The notes: generated from the letters alone by a model not told the origin. A DNA stretch of 24,598 nucleotides from JADJPL01 sp040382095 (GCA_040382095.1 JBEIGB010000057.1:1-24598), one strand, 5' to 3'; shown: positions 7,962-17,149, counted from the first letter of the stretch. Numbers and translations are program-made.

Positions 7962-10900
7962 TTATCTCTGGCGTACGAATTTTTCGTGTGTTATAAATCC
8001 ATTGACTTTGATACGGATGATGTAGAGCCCTCCCGGCAAGCCCGATAAATTGACCTCGTTGGTCTGGAGGAATAATGGGCTGGCAGGCTTACCATCTATA
8101 CCAAAGACTTGTAGCTCTTCAATCGGATATCCGGACAGATGGCGCACACTCAACTGGTCCCCTGCAAGCGGGTTGGGGAAGATCCTGGTCCCTGCCCGCA
8201 CTGCTTCTGCTGAAACTGGCAGATCCAGCCCTTCCTGTTGTGCGACCTCGAAACCCGCTATACTCCCGCTGAGCGGAATGCCTTCCAGGCTCAAACGTGC
8301 AGCCTCCGCTTCAGATATGCTCATTTCGCTGCTGCGGTACCGACCCGCAATATCATCTTTGATCCCTCCTTTCAGAAAAGCAATCTCCCCAAACCCGGAG
8401 ACCTCGTTCTGGTCCGTACGGGTTATAGATACTTCGATTAACCCCTCTTCGGGATAAACTTTGGAAATAGCGGCGAGATTCACCCCGGGACGTCCCATCC
8501 AGCTCATGGGCACGACAATCTCCACTTTATTCAGGTCAATGATACGGGGATCAACCTTGAGGATGAATGCCATGCCATAGATATTGCGTACAGGCTTTTC
8601 TTTAGTGCCAAGCGTTATCGGGATCTCAAATGTCCCTGTTGCCGGCAAGGGACTGGTCGGCATCTCCAGTTTCACCCCGGGATTGAGCGCAGTGCCCGGC
8701 AGTTGCTCGGCAGCCTGCACCTGGACACCATTTTTCTTTCCATAGTTTTTCTTCAGTACTGCAATATCCGCTTCGTCCACTACCCCATCCCCGTCCGTAT
8801 CGGCATGCTTAAAATTCTGACCGGTTGCAAAGCGCTGCGTCCAGTCGGCTGCAGGGGTCAACTTCCAGATACCGCTGCGGTCGTTGCGGGCAGGGCCTTT
8901 GGTGCCATAAGCAACACCGATATTGAGTAAGTCAATAAAATTGACGACATTGTCCTGATTGGCATCGCCCGGCCATACCGCGCTGGTTTCCGGACCCAGG
9001 CAATTTACAGGGCCAACTTTCATTGTCTTCACGCAACGTACGCCACCTGCAACGCTGACAGCCTGAACGGTATAGACCGTCTTGCCATCGCCCTTGAGTT
9101 TCGCGATCGTAGTCGAAAGCCTGCCGGGTCTGAGGGTATCTACGGGCTTTTCATTCAGGAAAATGAAGTAGGTAAAATTACTATCAGCTTCCGCCCCGGC
9201 CTTTAGCACCAGGGAGAAGGTCGTATCCGCAGCACAATCCTTGCGGTCGAGTACAATAGATGGCTCCCGGCAGGGCAGGGGGCAGTCTTTAAGTTCCACT
9301 TTGACGACAGCGCAACAGTTCTGCGGGCCCCGTATGCAGACGGAGAACTCCACCTGTGGGCTGGAGGTGGGCAGCAGTGGCTTGCGGACGGAAAGTTCGA
9401 GGGGTAGTTTGGCCAAAGGGAAATTACCAATAAATCCATTGCCCATAAATAAACCGAAAGTTTCCCCTGCCAGACCCTCGCGCTTGAAATCCACCAGGAT
9501 CCGCTGGCTCCCATCGGGGTTACAGCCGAGCGCTTTTACGGTCAGATTGCTGATTTTGCAGGTATCCCCGGCACAAACGACCGGCTTGATGGTCGTAAAC
9601 GCGTTACAGGAAGGGTTGCTGGCATCTACCAGCAGGAAGCTGTACAAGGTGACCCCATTAGCGACCAACGGCCCGATACGGAGCGGGTTTTGAAGGTATC
9701 CATACTTCCCATATAATTTGCCATTCACAAATAAAGCGAAAGTCCTTGCCGAGTCAGCCTGAGGTGCCTGGAACGAAATACCAGCATAAAACTTGCCCCC
9801 TTCGCAGGCGAGTACCTCTGCCTTCAGGCTATTGAAATTACAGCTCGTCCCGCAATTTTCCACGACAAGGCGTGCGGAAGCCGAGCATTCCCTGGTCAGG
9901 TCCTGTACTTTCAGTTCGACTACTCCGGAAGCCGGGCGGGTGAAAGGACCAATCTGGACCGGTAGCTTTTCGTAGCTAAAAATCCCATATACCACGCCGT
10001 TAGCCGTCACTTTAAATTGCTGACCTGCGTTCTGCTGGGTAAATTTCAGTTTAACCATGAAGGTACCATTGGGCAGGCATACCTGTTCCGCAGCGATTGG
10101 GCCCAGGGTACAAACAGTCTGGCAGGGCGTTCTGAAGCGCAGCTCGGTACAGCAGCCTGGTTTGAGCGGGTCGCATATTGTGATCAAGTCAATGCCATCA
10201 GGAGGAAGCGGGATCCCTTCGATCAGAACGGGCTTGTCCGAAACCTTGAAGCGGAACTGAAAGCCCCGGGAGGTCTTCCCGATCAAAGTATCGCTGCTGC
10301 CCCTTGCCGTCAGCTTTATCCAGGCGTTATACGTCGTACCGTTTGCGCCACACTTCAGGTCAAATACCCGGAAATCCCCGAGTTTGCAGGTTACAGGAGG
10401 TGCACAAGGCAGGGCGAACTGGACTTTCTGGCAACAGGGGGCGGCGCCGGGCTTACGGGCGCACAAGTACAGCGTACCGGCCTCGGGGTTTCTGCCGATC
10501 GGGATATTCGTCAGCCGAATCGAAGATAAGGAAGATGAGATGACCCTTCTGAACCCGCTTTCAGATTCGATGACCAGGGAATCGCCGGCATTGAGCGCCT
10601 TCCAGGAAAGCGTGGCGCTGTAGGTACTTTTGGCAGAATCGCAAACCACGTCTGTTGCTTTGACTTCGGCAATGCTACATGCGGGCTCGACCGTTTTTGC
10701 CTGAAAGCAGAAGTTGTCAACGATGAGGTCTTCCCCGCCGACTGCAAACCGGGAGATCGCCCCTTCCAGGCAGACCCGGGCGATCCTGCCGTTGGAAGCG
10801 GGCTCGAACGTCACTTTTGCCTTTACTCCGGTCAGCGCCTGGTTAAGCCCGTTTAAATCTGCAAGGTTTTTTGAAGTAATTGCTTCCGGAAATCCGTTCA

Positions 10901-11291
10901 CCGCAAAGACCTTTATCCCATCGCCCACATAGAGGTCAAAGCAGAGCGAGGTTACTTTCTGCCCGGCGTCACCCCATACAAAGGTGAGCGCCGTATTTTG
11001 TAGTTGGAAAGCATTTCCCGTAGCTTTGGGAAATTTGTTGCCCAATGATTTGGCATCTACAACCGTTCCCCTGGCATTGGCAGGCAATCCTGCGGTAGGC
11101 AACGGGGTTATCAAAACGCGGAAATTTTGCTCGGACACAACGGGCATCTCGAACACCGCGGTAAGTCCAAAGTTGAAGTTCTTCCCTGCCGTCAGACTAT
11201 CGAATGTAACGCATGGCAACTGTGCAGGCAGGCTGGACAGGCAGGTCAGCAACAGGAGAGGGAGGACGGATAATCGGAGCATTTGGTTCAT
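7962..11291 (-). CDS. Large T9SS-exported protein: six 4-Cys repeats, dockerin-like and cohesin-like domains, sorting tail
   Basis: A 1109-residue exported protein of unknown function. The signal peptide covers residues 1-24 (…SSLPAQ). An N-terminal beta-sandwich-like region (about 25-200) ends in a VDNF motif typical of carbohydrate-binding-like folds. Six tandem repeats of 90-97 residues follow, opening at C205, C302, C394, C484, C578 and C674 and ending at C764. Each has an opening Cys, a second 9-13 residues later, a third (often Cys-Cys) near the end and a closing Cys, suggesting two disulfides. A dockerin-like pair of calcium loops (about 773-852: GDANQDNVVNF and ADTDGDGVVDEAD) comes next, then a cohesin-like beta domain (about 870-1010: IYGMAFIL, SITRTD). 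Residues 1036-1109 form a T9SS type A sorting tail (RIFPNPL…GGLYIIRI). ATG 11291 was chosen over TTG 11297. The architecture suggests a cell-surface or matrix protein; substrate and partner are unknown. Confidence 0.88.
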   Translation of the reverse strand: MNQMLRLSVLPLLLLTCLSSLPAQLPCVTFDSLTAGKNFNFGLTAVFEMPVVSEQNFRVLITPLPTAGLPANARGTVVDAKSLGNKFPKATGNAFQLQNTALTFVWGDAGQKVTSLCFDLYVGDGIKVFAVNGFPEAITSKNLADLNGLNQALTGVKAKVTFEPASNGRIARVCLEGAISRFAVGGEDLIVDNFCFQAKTVEPACSIAEVKATDVVCDSAKSTYSATLSWKALNAGDSLVIESESGFRRVISSSLSSIRLTNIPIGRNPEAGTLYLCARKPGAAPCCQKVQFALPCAPPVTCKLGDFRVFDLKCGANGTTYNAWIKLTARGSSDTLIGKTSRGFQFRFKVSDKPVLIEGIPLPPDGIDLITICDPLKPGCCTELRFRTPCQTVCTLGPIAAEQVCLPNGTFMVKLKFTQQNAGQQFKVTANGVVYGIFSYEKLPVQIGPFTRPASGVVELKVQDLTRECSASARLVVENCGTSCNFNSLKAEVLACEGGKFYAGISFQAPQADSARTFALFVNGKLYGKYGYLQNPLRIGPLVANGVTLYSFLLVDASNPSCNAFTTIKPVVCAGDTCKISNLTVKALGCNPDGSQRILVDFKREGLAGETFGLFMGNGFIGNFPLAKLPLELSVRKPLLPTSSPQVEFSVCIRGPQNCCAVVKVELKDCPLPCREPSIVLDRKDCAADTTFSLVLKAGAEADSNFTYFIFLNEKPVDTLRPGRLSTTIAKLKGDGKTVYTVQAVSVAGGVRCVKTMKVGPVNCLGPETSAVWPGDANQDNVVNFIDLLNIGVAYGTKGPARNDRSGIWKLTPAADWTQRFATGQNFKHADTDGDGVVDEADIAVLKKNYGKKNGVQVQAAEQLPGTALNPGVKLEMPTSPLPATGTFEIPITLGTKEKPVRNIYGMAFILKVDPRIIDLNKVEIVVPMSWMGRPGVNLAAISKVYPEEGLIEVSITRTDQNEVSGFGEIAFLKGGIKDDIAGRYRSSEMSISEAEAARLSLEGIPLSGSIAGFEVAQQEGLDLPVSAEAVRAGTRIFPNPLAGDQLSVRHLSGYPIEELQVFGIDGKPASPLFLQTNEVNLSGLPGGLYIIRIKVNGFITHEKFVRQR

Positions 11292-11483
11292 GGGCAATCT
11301 TTTTCATTGAAAATTAAGCAACTTTATTTGCATAGTACAAACATCAGGAAAAAAGAGCTTACAAAACAGGACTTTTTTTAGCATTTTTTGATTTTTTTTT
11401 ACCAAAATTTACAATTTTATTTTTATAAACAAAACAATATCATAATATTGCGTAATTATTTTTATTTAAAAATTTGATTTTTT

Positions 11484-12956
11484 TTGAAAGCAGGAAAATT
11501 TTTTCAACACCTTAGGCATCTCCAGAAAAAGGAGATGACGCGATTTTGTGCATTTGCGGCATCTCCATATTTCAACAAGCACAGCGAGCTGCGTCGTTTG
11601 ATCCAGTATTGCGGGGAAATTTACCCCGGTTTTGAGGGGCCTTTAATTGAAAAAACACAGGTGTACCGGGAAATTTTTGGGGATTCCCCTTTTGACGAAG
11701 GCAAACTGGCCCCATTGCTGACCTATGCCCAGCGGCTCCTCGAGTCATTTATCACACAGGAGCAGTTTGGCCGGGACCCTTTTTTCCAGGCGCTGTTTCT
11801 GTTGAAGGGGATAAGGAATAAAAATCTGTACGCGCTGTATGAGAAACGGCACTTAAATGCCCGGGAAGCCTTAGGAGATCACCTGGAAAGCACATTTGAC
11901 ACGCTGTTCAAAGGATGCCTGCTGGACCGGGAAGCCCTCGAATATCGAAATCAAACGGAGCAACATCAGGACGAAGGCTTTTTTGAGGCCAAACAGCTCA
12001 ACCTCGACCATTTTTTTATCCTGGAAAAACTGCGGGACGCCTGCGAAGTGCAGGTCAGGCAGAAAATGCTGCGCACCGGCGTCGAGCTCCATTTTCTGGC
12101 TCCAATCCTGAAAGCCATCGAAACAGATCCCGGGCGCTATCTCGGCGTACCTGCAATCGAGGCCTATTACCGCACCTATATGCTGCTGAGCGGGGGCGAC
12201 CTCCGCATTTACCACGAAGCCAGAGCGGCCCTCGTGCGCAACGAAGCCTATTTTTCCCATGCTGACCTGATCCTGATGTATAACTACCTCATGAATTATT
12301 GCATCGGCAGGATCAACCAGGGCGAAACACTTTTCCTGGAGGAAGTACTCTCTCTATACCAGATCCAGTTAGATAAGGGGCTGCTGTTGGAAGACGGCAT
12401 CTTATCGGAATGGGACTACAAAAATATTGTTACTACGGGGATTCGACTGGGGCATCTCGACTGGACATTAGGCTTCATCGAAACCTACAAAGACCACCTC
12501 AACCCCGATGCGATGGACAATGCCTACCGCTTTAACCTCGCTGCATGTTGTTATGCCATGGGGCAGTACGAACGCGTCCTTGACCTGTTGATCCAGGTCG
12601 AATACAGCGATTTGCGCTACAGTCTTGGGGCCAAGGCCCTACTGCTGCGCACCTATTACGACCTCGAAGCCTACGAAGCCCTATTCTCCCTTGCCGATGC
12701 CTTCCGGCAATACCTACAGCGCAACGACCTTCTCGCAGATGCACGACGTACAGGCTACCACAACCTCGTCAAATTCACCCGCAAGGCGGCACAGCTGCGC
12801 TGCCGACTCGCTTACCTGAAACCGGAAAAAGCCGCTGCGGAATACCAGCGGATAAAGGAAGCCGTCGAGGGGGCCCCGGATATTTTCAACCGGGGGTGGC
12901 TGGAGGAAAAACTGGACGAATTAAAGGCATGTCTTGTAATGGACAGGAGCAGATAA
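11484..12956 (+). CDS. Hypothetical alpha-helical cytoplasmic protein
   Basis: A 490-residue protein whose function I do not recognise. It has no signal peptide or membrane segment and is rich in Leu, Ala, Tyr and charged residues, with a helix-after-helix pattern like TPR or other alpha-solenoid proteins. The N-terminal segment with SPYFNK (27-32) resembles a family of uncharacterised Bacteroidota proteins that begin with a short helix, then F..F..SPYFN. That family resemblance, from memory, supports the TTG start at 11484; the only alternative is an internal ATG at 11535 that would remove the first helix, and an in-frame stop lies just upstream at 11475. The gene is preceded by a very A/T-rich 190-bp region and converges with ilvN, leaving 10 bp between the stops. 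No terminator is visible there. Confidence 0.75.
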   Translation: MKAGKFFQHLRHLQKKEMTRFCAFAASPYFNKHSELRRLIQYCGEIYPGFEGPLIEKTQVYREIFGDSPFDEGKLAPLLTYAQRLLESFITQEQFGRDPFFQALFLLKGIRNKNLYALYEKRHLNAREALGDHLESTFDTLFKGCLLDREALEYRNQTEQHQDEGFFEAKQLNLDHFFILEKLRDACEVQVRQKMLRTGVELHFLAPILKAIETDPGRYLGVPAIEAYYRTYMLLSGGDLRIYHEARAALVRNEAYFSHADLILMYNYLMNYCIGRINQGETLFLEEVLSLYQIQLDKGLLLEDGILSEWDYKNIVTTGIRLGHLDWTLGFIETYKDHLNPDAMDNAYRFNLAACCYAMGQYERVLDLLIQVEYSDLRYSLGAKALLLRTYYDLEAYEALFSLADAFRQYLQRNDLLADARRTGYHNLVKFTRKAAQLRCRLAYLKPEKAAAEYQRIKEAVEGAPDIFNRGWLEEKLDELKACLVMDRSR

Positions 12957-12966
12957 CCCCCTTGGC

Positions 12967-13503
12967 CTACTCCTGCTGCATACTGTGTTCCAGCGATTTG
13001 AGGTAGTTGTTGAGGCGTTCCATCGGACGTACGATCGCCACACGGCCGGAACGGACAAACTCATAAACCCCGACCGACTTCAGCTCTTCCAGTAAGGCTT
13101 CCGTTTCAAACTGGTGACCCGTCTTTTCGATCACGATATACTCCGCCTCGATCTCCAGTACCCGGGCATTATGCCTCCGGATCATTTGTTCAACGCGGGT
13201 ATTGTTGATAAAAACAGAAGTCGGTACTTTATAAAGCGCTATCTCCTGATAAACGATCTCGTCGTTTTCGTAGTAAAATGCTTTTACGACATCCACCTGC
13301 TTCTCCAACTGGGCAACGAGCTTCACGACCATATCTTCGCTCACATGGACAACGATTGTGTAGCGGTGTATCCCTTGGATAGAGGACTTTGAGGTCGTCA
13401 GGCTTTCAATATTGATATGCCGCCGGGTAAATACCGAAACCACTCTGGACATCAGGCCGGTCTGGTTCTCTGAAAAAACAGTGAGGGTATATTCTTTTGT
13501 CAT
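12967..13503 (-). CDS. ilvN: Acetolactate synthase small (regulatory) subunit
   Basis: A 178-residue protein with an N-terminal ACT domain (about residues 4-78, starting YTLTVFSENQTGLMSRV with the following segment HINIESLT) and a C-terminal domain typical of IlvN/IlvH. In the family it activates the catalytic subunit and gives feedback inhibition by valine. The start is ATG 13503, 13 bases after the ilvB stop; the open frame continues upstream into ilvB and that part is not used. It is the last gene of ilvD-ilvB-ilvN. Length is normal for the family. Confidence 0.95.
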   Translation of the reverse strand: MTKEYTLTVFSENQTGLMSRVVSVFTRRHINIESLTTSKSSIQGIHRYTIVVHVSEDMVVKLVAQLEKQVDVVKAFYYENDEIVYQEIALYKVPTSVFINNTRVEQMIRRHNARVLEIEAEYIVIEKTGHQFETEALLEELKSVGVYEFVRSGRVAIVRPMERLNNYLKSLEHSMQQE

Positions 13504-13516
13504 CTCTTGGCATTGA

Positions 13517-15280
13517 TTAACCCTTCGGGGGGCATGGTTCCAGGATAATTTCATCCACCGCACAGCCGGCAGGCACCATCGGAAACACGTTATCTTCCTG
13601 CAGGACTTCGACGTGCAGGAGATAAGGGCCGGGATAGGCGAGCATTTCTGCGACAGCCTCCCCGAGTTCATCGGCACGCGAGACTTTCCTGCCCTTTACA
13701 CCGAAGCCCTCGGCAATTTTTACAAAGTCCGGGTTTTTCAATTCGACAGAAGAATACCTGCGGTCAAAAAATAATTGCTGCCACTGGCGCACCATACCCA
13801 GGTAGTTATTGTCGAGCAGGACGATTTTCACGGCCATATCCCATTGTGCACACATTCCGAGTTCCTGAATAGTCATCTGGAAGCCACCGTCGCCGATGAA
13901 AGCGACGACCTCTTTATCCGGACGGGCCACTTTGGCGCCGAAAGCAGCAGGCAGGCCATAGCCCATAGTACCGGCGCCACCGCTCGAAATCCATTGGTTT
14001 GTATCCCGGTAGCTATAATAACGGGCGGCGATCATCTGGTGCTGTCCCACATCGGTAGCGACAAGCGCCTGCCCATTGGTTTTATCGGAAATCATTTTAA
14101 CGACCATCCCCATACGTATCACCCCTCCGTCTGCCGGGCTTAGATCACGGGAAATGACCTTTTCCTCTTCGATGCGCGCACAGGCATGGAAGCTTTCCAC
14201 CCATTCCGGGTAAGATTTTTCCGTTACCATCGGCAGGAGTTGCTCCAGGGCTACTTTGGCGTCCGACAGGATCGGCACATGGGCGAAAACGTTTTTATTG
14301 ATTTCCGCAGGGTCAATCTCGATATGGATAACCTTTGCCTGTTTGGCATACTTGCTGAGATTTCCGGTTACCCGGTCGTCGAAGCGCATCCCCACGGCGA
14401 TAAGCACATCGCATTCGTTTTGTTTGATATTCGGGCCGTAATTCCCATGCATCCCCAACATACCCATGTGAAGACGATGGTCGGAGGGCAATGAGGAAAG
14501 GCCATGCAGGGTACAGCCCACGGGGATACCCGTTTTTTCTACAAACGCCTTGAACACCTCCTGGGCATGGGCAATTTGGATACCATGTCCGGCCAGGATC
14601 ATCGGCTTCCGGGCCGAGTTGATTAAGTCTGCCGCTTCTTTCAGGCTTTCGACATCCGGCCGAGGGTTGGGGTGGTAGCTGCGGATATAGTGGAGCCGCT
14701 CATAGGCGAACGCCATGGACTCGTTCTGGGCATTTTTTGTCACATCAATGACAACCGGGCCCGGCCTGCCTGAATTTGCGATAAAAAAGGCTTTGGCAAA
14801 AACTGCAGGGATTTCGCTGGCCCGCGTTACCTGGTAATTCCATTTCGTGACAGGAATGGTACAGTTGATGACATCGGTTTCCTGAAATGCGTCCGAGCCA
14901 AGAAGATGGGCAGGCACCTGGCCGGTAACACAAACCAGCGGTGTGGAATCCAGCATGGCATCGCAAAGACCAGTGATAAGGTTGGTGGCGCCAGGCCCGG
15001 AGGTCGCAAACACGATACCGGTTTTTCTGGTCGCCCTGGCAAACCCCTCGGCTGCATGTATGCCGCCTTGTTCATGCCTGGGAAGGATATGGCGAATCCT
15101 GTCCTGGTAATCGAACAAAGCATCGTAAATGGGCATAATCGCACCGCCGGGATAACCAAAAACCGTGTCCACCCCTTCCTCGATCAGACAACGCAATACG
15201 GCTTCTGCACCGGTAATCCAGGGCAGCGGTGCCGGCACGGGGGCAAGCACTTCCTGTTGAGTCGCTTCTATTGGCTTCAT
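13517..15280 (-). CDS. ilvB: Acetolactate synthase large (catalytic) subunit
   Basis: A 587-residue ThDP/FAD enzyme that condenses two pyruvates to acetolactate, or pyruvate with 2-ketobutyrate to acetohydroxybutyrate, for valine, leucine and isoleucine synthesis. It has the three ThDP-enzyme domains in order: N-terminal PYR domain with catalytic E70 in RHEQGG, central FAD-type domain (about 210-360), and C-terminal PP domain with GDGGF (463-467) through N491/N492 for ThDP-Mg binding. Length is usual. ATG 15280 begins a short Pro-rich lead before the conserved ITGAEAVLRCL. It lies between ilvD (96-bp gap holding a hairpin) and ilvN (13-bp gap), so it is most likely co-transcribed with both. 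The biosynthetic rather than catabolic form is supported by the adjoining ilvN. Confidence 0.96.
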   Translation of the reverse strand: MKPIEATQQEVLAPVPAPLPWITGAEAVLRCLIEEGVDTVFGYPGGAIMPIYDALFDYQDRIRHILPRHEQGGIHAAEGFARATRKTGIVFATSGPGATNLITGLCDAMLDSTPLVCVTGQVPAHLLGSDAFQETDVINCTIPVTKWNYQVTRASEIPAVFAKAFFIANSGRPGPVVIDVTKNAQNESMAFAYERLHYIRSYHPNPRPDVESLKEAADLINSARKPMILAGHGIQIAHAQEVFKAFVEKTGIPVGCTLHGLSSLPSDHRLHMGMLGMHGNYGPNIKQNECDVLIAVGMRFDDRVTGNLSKYAKQAKVIHIEIDPAEINKNVFAHVPILSDAKVALEQLLPMVTEKSYPEWVESFHACARIEEEKVISRDLSPADGGVIRMGMVVKMISDKTNGQALVATDVGQHQMIAARYYSYRDTNQWISSGGAGTMGYGLPAAFGAKVARPDKEVVAFIGDGGFQMTIQELGMCAQWDMAVKIVLLDNNYLGMVRQWQQLFFDRRYSSVELKNPDFVKIAEGFGVKGRKVSRADELGEAVAEMLAYPGPYLLHVEVLQEDNVFPMVPAGCAVDEIILEPCPPKG

Positions 15281-15302
15281 AAGTTAAGGTTATATCTGAA
15301 TA

Positions 15303-15334
15303 TTTTCCCCGGAACCCACCGGGTTAAGGGAAAA
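15303..15334. repeat. Hairpin in the ilvD-ilvB gap
   Basis: TTTTCCC (15303-15309) pairs with GGGAAAA (15328-15334), and the inner AACCC pairs with GGGTT, with a small internal loop. On the minus strand no T tract follows, so it is unlikely to be a simple terminator. It may be an RNA-processing or stability element that tunes ilvB relative to ilvD. Confidence 0.45.
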
Positions 15335-15376
15335 TGAAAATTCGTACAGGTTTGCAGTTTATTTAGAAAAACTTTC

Positions 15377-17053
15377 TCATACGTCCGTCACGCACCCGTT
15401 GCTCGCGGAAGCCACCTGACGGGCATATTTCAGGAGCAATCCGCTGGTAGCGGGCAGCGGAGGTTCTGCCCAATGCTGCTGCCGGTGCGCGATTTCCTCT
15501 GGCTCCAGCCGTGCCTCCAGACGATTATTTACAGCATCAATCGTAATCCAGTCCCCGTCTTTCAGCAAGGCGATCAGGCCCCCGTTCTGGGCTTCCGGGG
15601 TAATATGACCCACCACAAAACCATGGGTGCCCCCTGAAAAGCGCCCATCTGTAATCAGGGCCACCTTGTCCCCCAGCCCTTCCCCCATTAAAGCTGAGGT
15701 AGGCTTGAGCATCTCCGGCATTCCCGGTCCGCCCCTGGGCCCACAGTAGCGGATGACGACCACCTCGCCGGGCTTTATGGATTTAGCGCCAATAGCCGCA
15801 TTCGCTTCATCTTCTCCGTTAAAGACCCTCGCAGGACCTTCGAACAATTCCCCTTCCTTTCCGGTAATTTTTGCCACTGCACCCTCAGCCGCGAGGTTGC
15901 CATATAATATCTGAATATGGCCTGTCGGCTTTATCGGATGTTCAAAAGGCCGGATAATTTCCTGACCCGCTTTAAGTCCGGGAAGCGCAGCCAGGTTTTC
16001 GGCGACCGTCTTACCGGTAACCGTTATGCAGTCGCCGTGCAGATACCCGGCTTCGAGGAGCATTTTCATGACGGCAGGGACACCCCCGACATCGTAAAGG
16101 TCCTCCATGACATACTTCCCGCTAGGCTTGAGATCGGCAAGAAAAGGTGTGCGGTCGCTGATCCGCTGAAAATCATCAATCGTTATTGGGGTACCGACCG
16201 CCTTCGCCATCGCAATAAGGTGCAGGACGGCATTGGTAGAGCCCCCCAGCGCAGTGATAACGGTAATGGCATTTTCGAAGGCTTTGAGGGTCATGATATC
16301 CCTGGGCTTGATGTCCATCTCCAGCAGGCGCCGCATCGCTGCGCCCACCTGTGCACATTCTTCCCGCTTCGCCGGGCTGTTGGCCGGGATCGAAGAATTG
16401 TAGGGCAGGCTCATGCCCATAGCCTCGATTGCAGAAGCCATTGTGTTGGCTGTGTACATTCCGCCGCAAGCGCCGGGCCCCGGACAGGCATGGCGGATGA
16501 CCGCCTCGTACTCCTCTTCTGCGATGGCCCCGGCGATTTTTTGCCCCAGGGCTTCGAAAGCAGAAACGATGTCCAGTTTTTTTCCGGCATGACACCCGGG
16601 ACTGATCGTACCGCCATAAAACAGGATTGCAGGCCGGTTTAAGCGCCCAAGGGCAATCATTGCGCCCGGCATGTTTTTATCGCAGCCAGTGACGGCGACG
16701 ATACCGTCGTACCACTGCGCGGAAGCGACCGTTTCGATAGAATCGGCGATGATATCCCGGGAAGGAAGCGAAAACCGCATACCGGAAGTACCCATCGAAA
16801 TCCCGTCGCTGACCCCGATCGTATGGAATACCAGGCCGACCAGGTCACTTTCCCATACCCCCGCCTTGATCCAAGCAGCGAGCTCGTTCAGGTGCATATT
16901 GCAGGTATTGCCCTCCCAGCCATTGCTGGCAATGCCAATCTGGGCTTTCTTCATATCGGCCTCCGTTAGCCCTATCCCGTATAACATAGCCTGTGCAGCA
17001 GGCTGCGTTCTGTCCTGAGTAATCCTCTGGCTATATTTATTTAATCCTGACAT
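15377..17053 (-). CDS. ilvD: Dihydroxy-acid dehydratase
   Basis: A 558-residue Fe-S dehydratase that converts 2,3-dihydroxy-isovalerate or -methylvalerate to the 2-keto acids of valine and isoleucine synthesis. Cluster cysteines are visible at C51 (GNTCNMH), C124 (GCDKNMPG) and C196 (GPGACGGMY), the set expected of a 2Fe-2S IlvD. SDGISMGTSGM and the late GRFSGGTHGFVVGH motif are also intact. ATG 17053 gives the usual N-terminus; an upstream in-frame extension to 17086 lacks conservation. It is the first gene of ilvD-ilvB-ilvN. The next step upstream in the pathway (ilvC) is not in the window. Confidence 0.96.
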   Translation of the reverse strand: MSGLNKYSQRITQDRTQPAAQAMLYGIGLTEADMKKAQIGIASNGWEGNTCNMHLNELAAWIKAGVWESDLVGLVFHTIGVSDGISMGTSGMRFSLPSRDIIADSIETVASAQWYDGIVAVTGCDKNMPGAMIALGRLNRPAILFYGGTISPGCHAGKKLDIVSAFEALGQKIAGAIAEEEYEAVIRHACPGPGACGGMYTANTMASAIEAMGMSLPYNSSIPANSPAKREECAQVGAAMRRLLEMDIKPRDIMTLKAFENAITVITALGGSTNAVLHLIAMAKAVGTPITIDDFQRISDRTPFLADLKPSGKYVMEDLYDVGGVPAVMKMLLEAGYLHGDCITVTGKTVAENLAALPGLKAGQEIIRPFEHPIKPTGHIQILYGNLAAEGAVAKITGKEGELFEGPARVFNGEDEANAAIGAKSIKPGEVVVIRYCGPRGGPGMPEMLKPTSALMGEGLGDKVALITDGRFSGGTHGFVVGHITPEAQNGGLIALLKDGDWITIDAVNNRLEARLEPEEIAHRQQHWAEPPLPATSGLLLKYARQVASASNGCVTDV

Positions 17054-17141
17054 GATGTTCTGGTATTTTTCGTTAGAACACAGCAAATAATTTAATATAA
17101 TGAATATCTGGTGCCAAGCATATACTTAACCCAAAGAAAGC

Positions 17142-17149
17142 CAAAAGTA
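17142..17149 (-). promoter_or_regulatory. Candidate -7 box of the ilvDBN operon
   Basis: The minus strand reads TACTTTTG, an exact TAnnTTTG match, 88 bases upstream of the ilvD ATG. A clear -33 TTG at the usual spacing is not visible. The implied leader is about 80 bases; it holds only short open frames not rich in Ile, Leu or Val, and no obvious attenuator hairpin with a T tract. Confidence 0.5.

Noticed and set aside
9203..10747. Several sizeable open frames on both strands inside the T9SS protein gene
   Set aside because: They are shadows of the main frame, which has a clear signal peptide, domain order and sorting tail.
17054..17140. Leader peptide or T-box control of ilvD
   Set aside because: The short frames in the leader are not rich in Ile, Leu or Val, and no T-box motif or terminator/antiterminator pair was seen.
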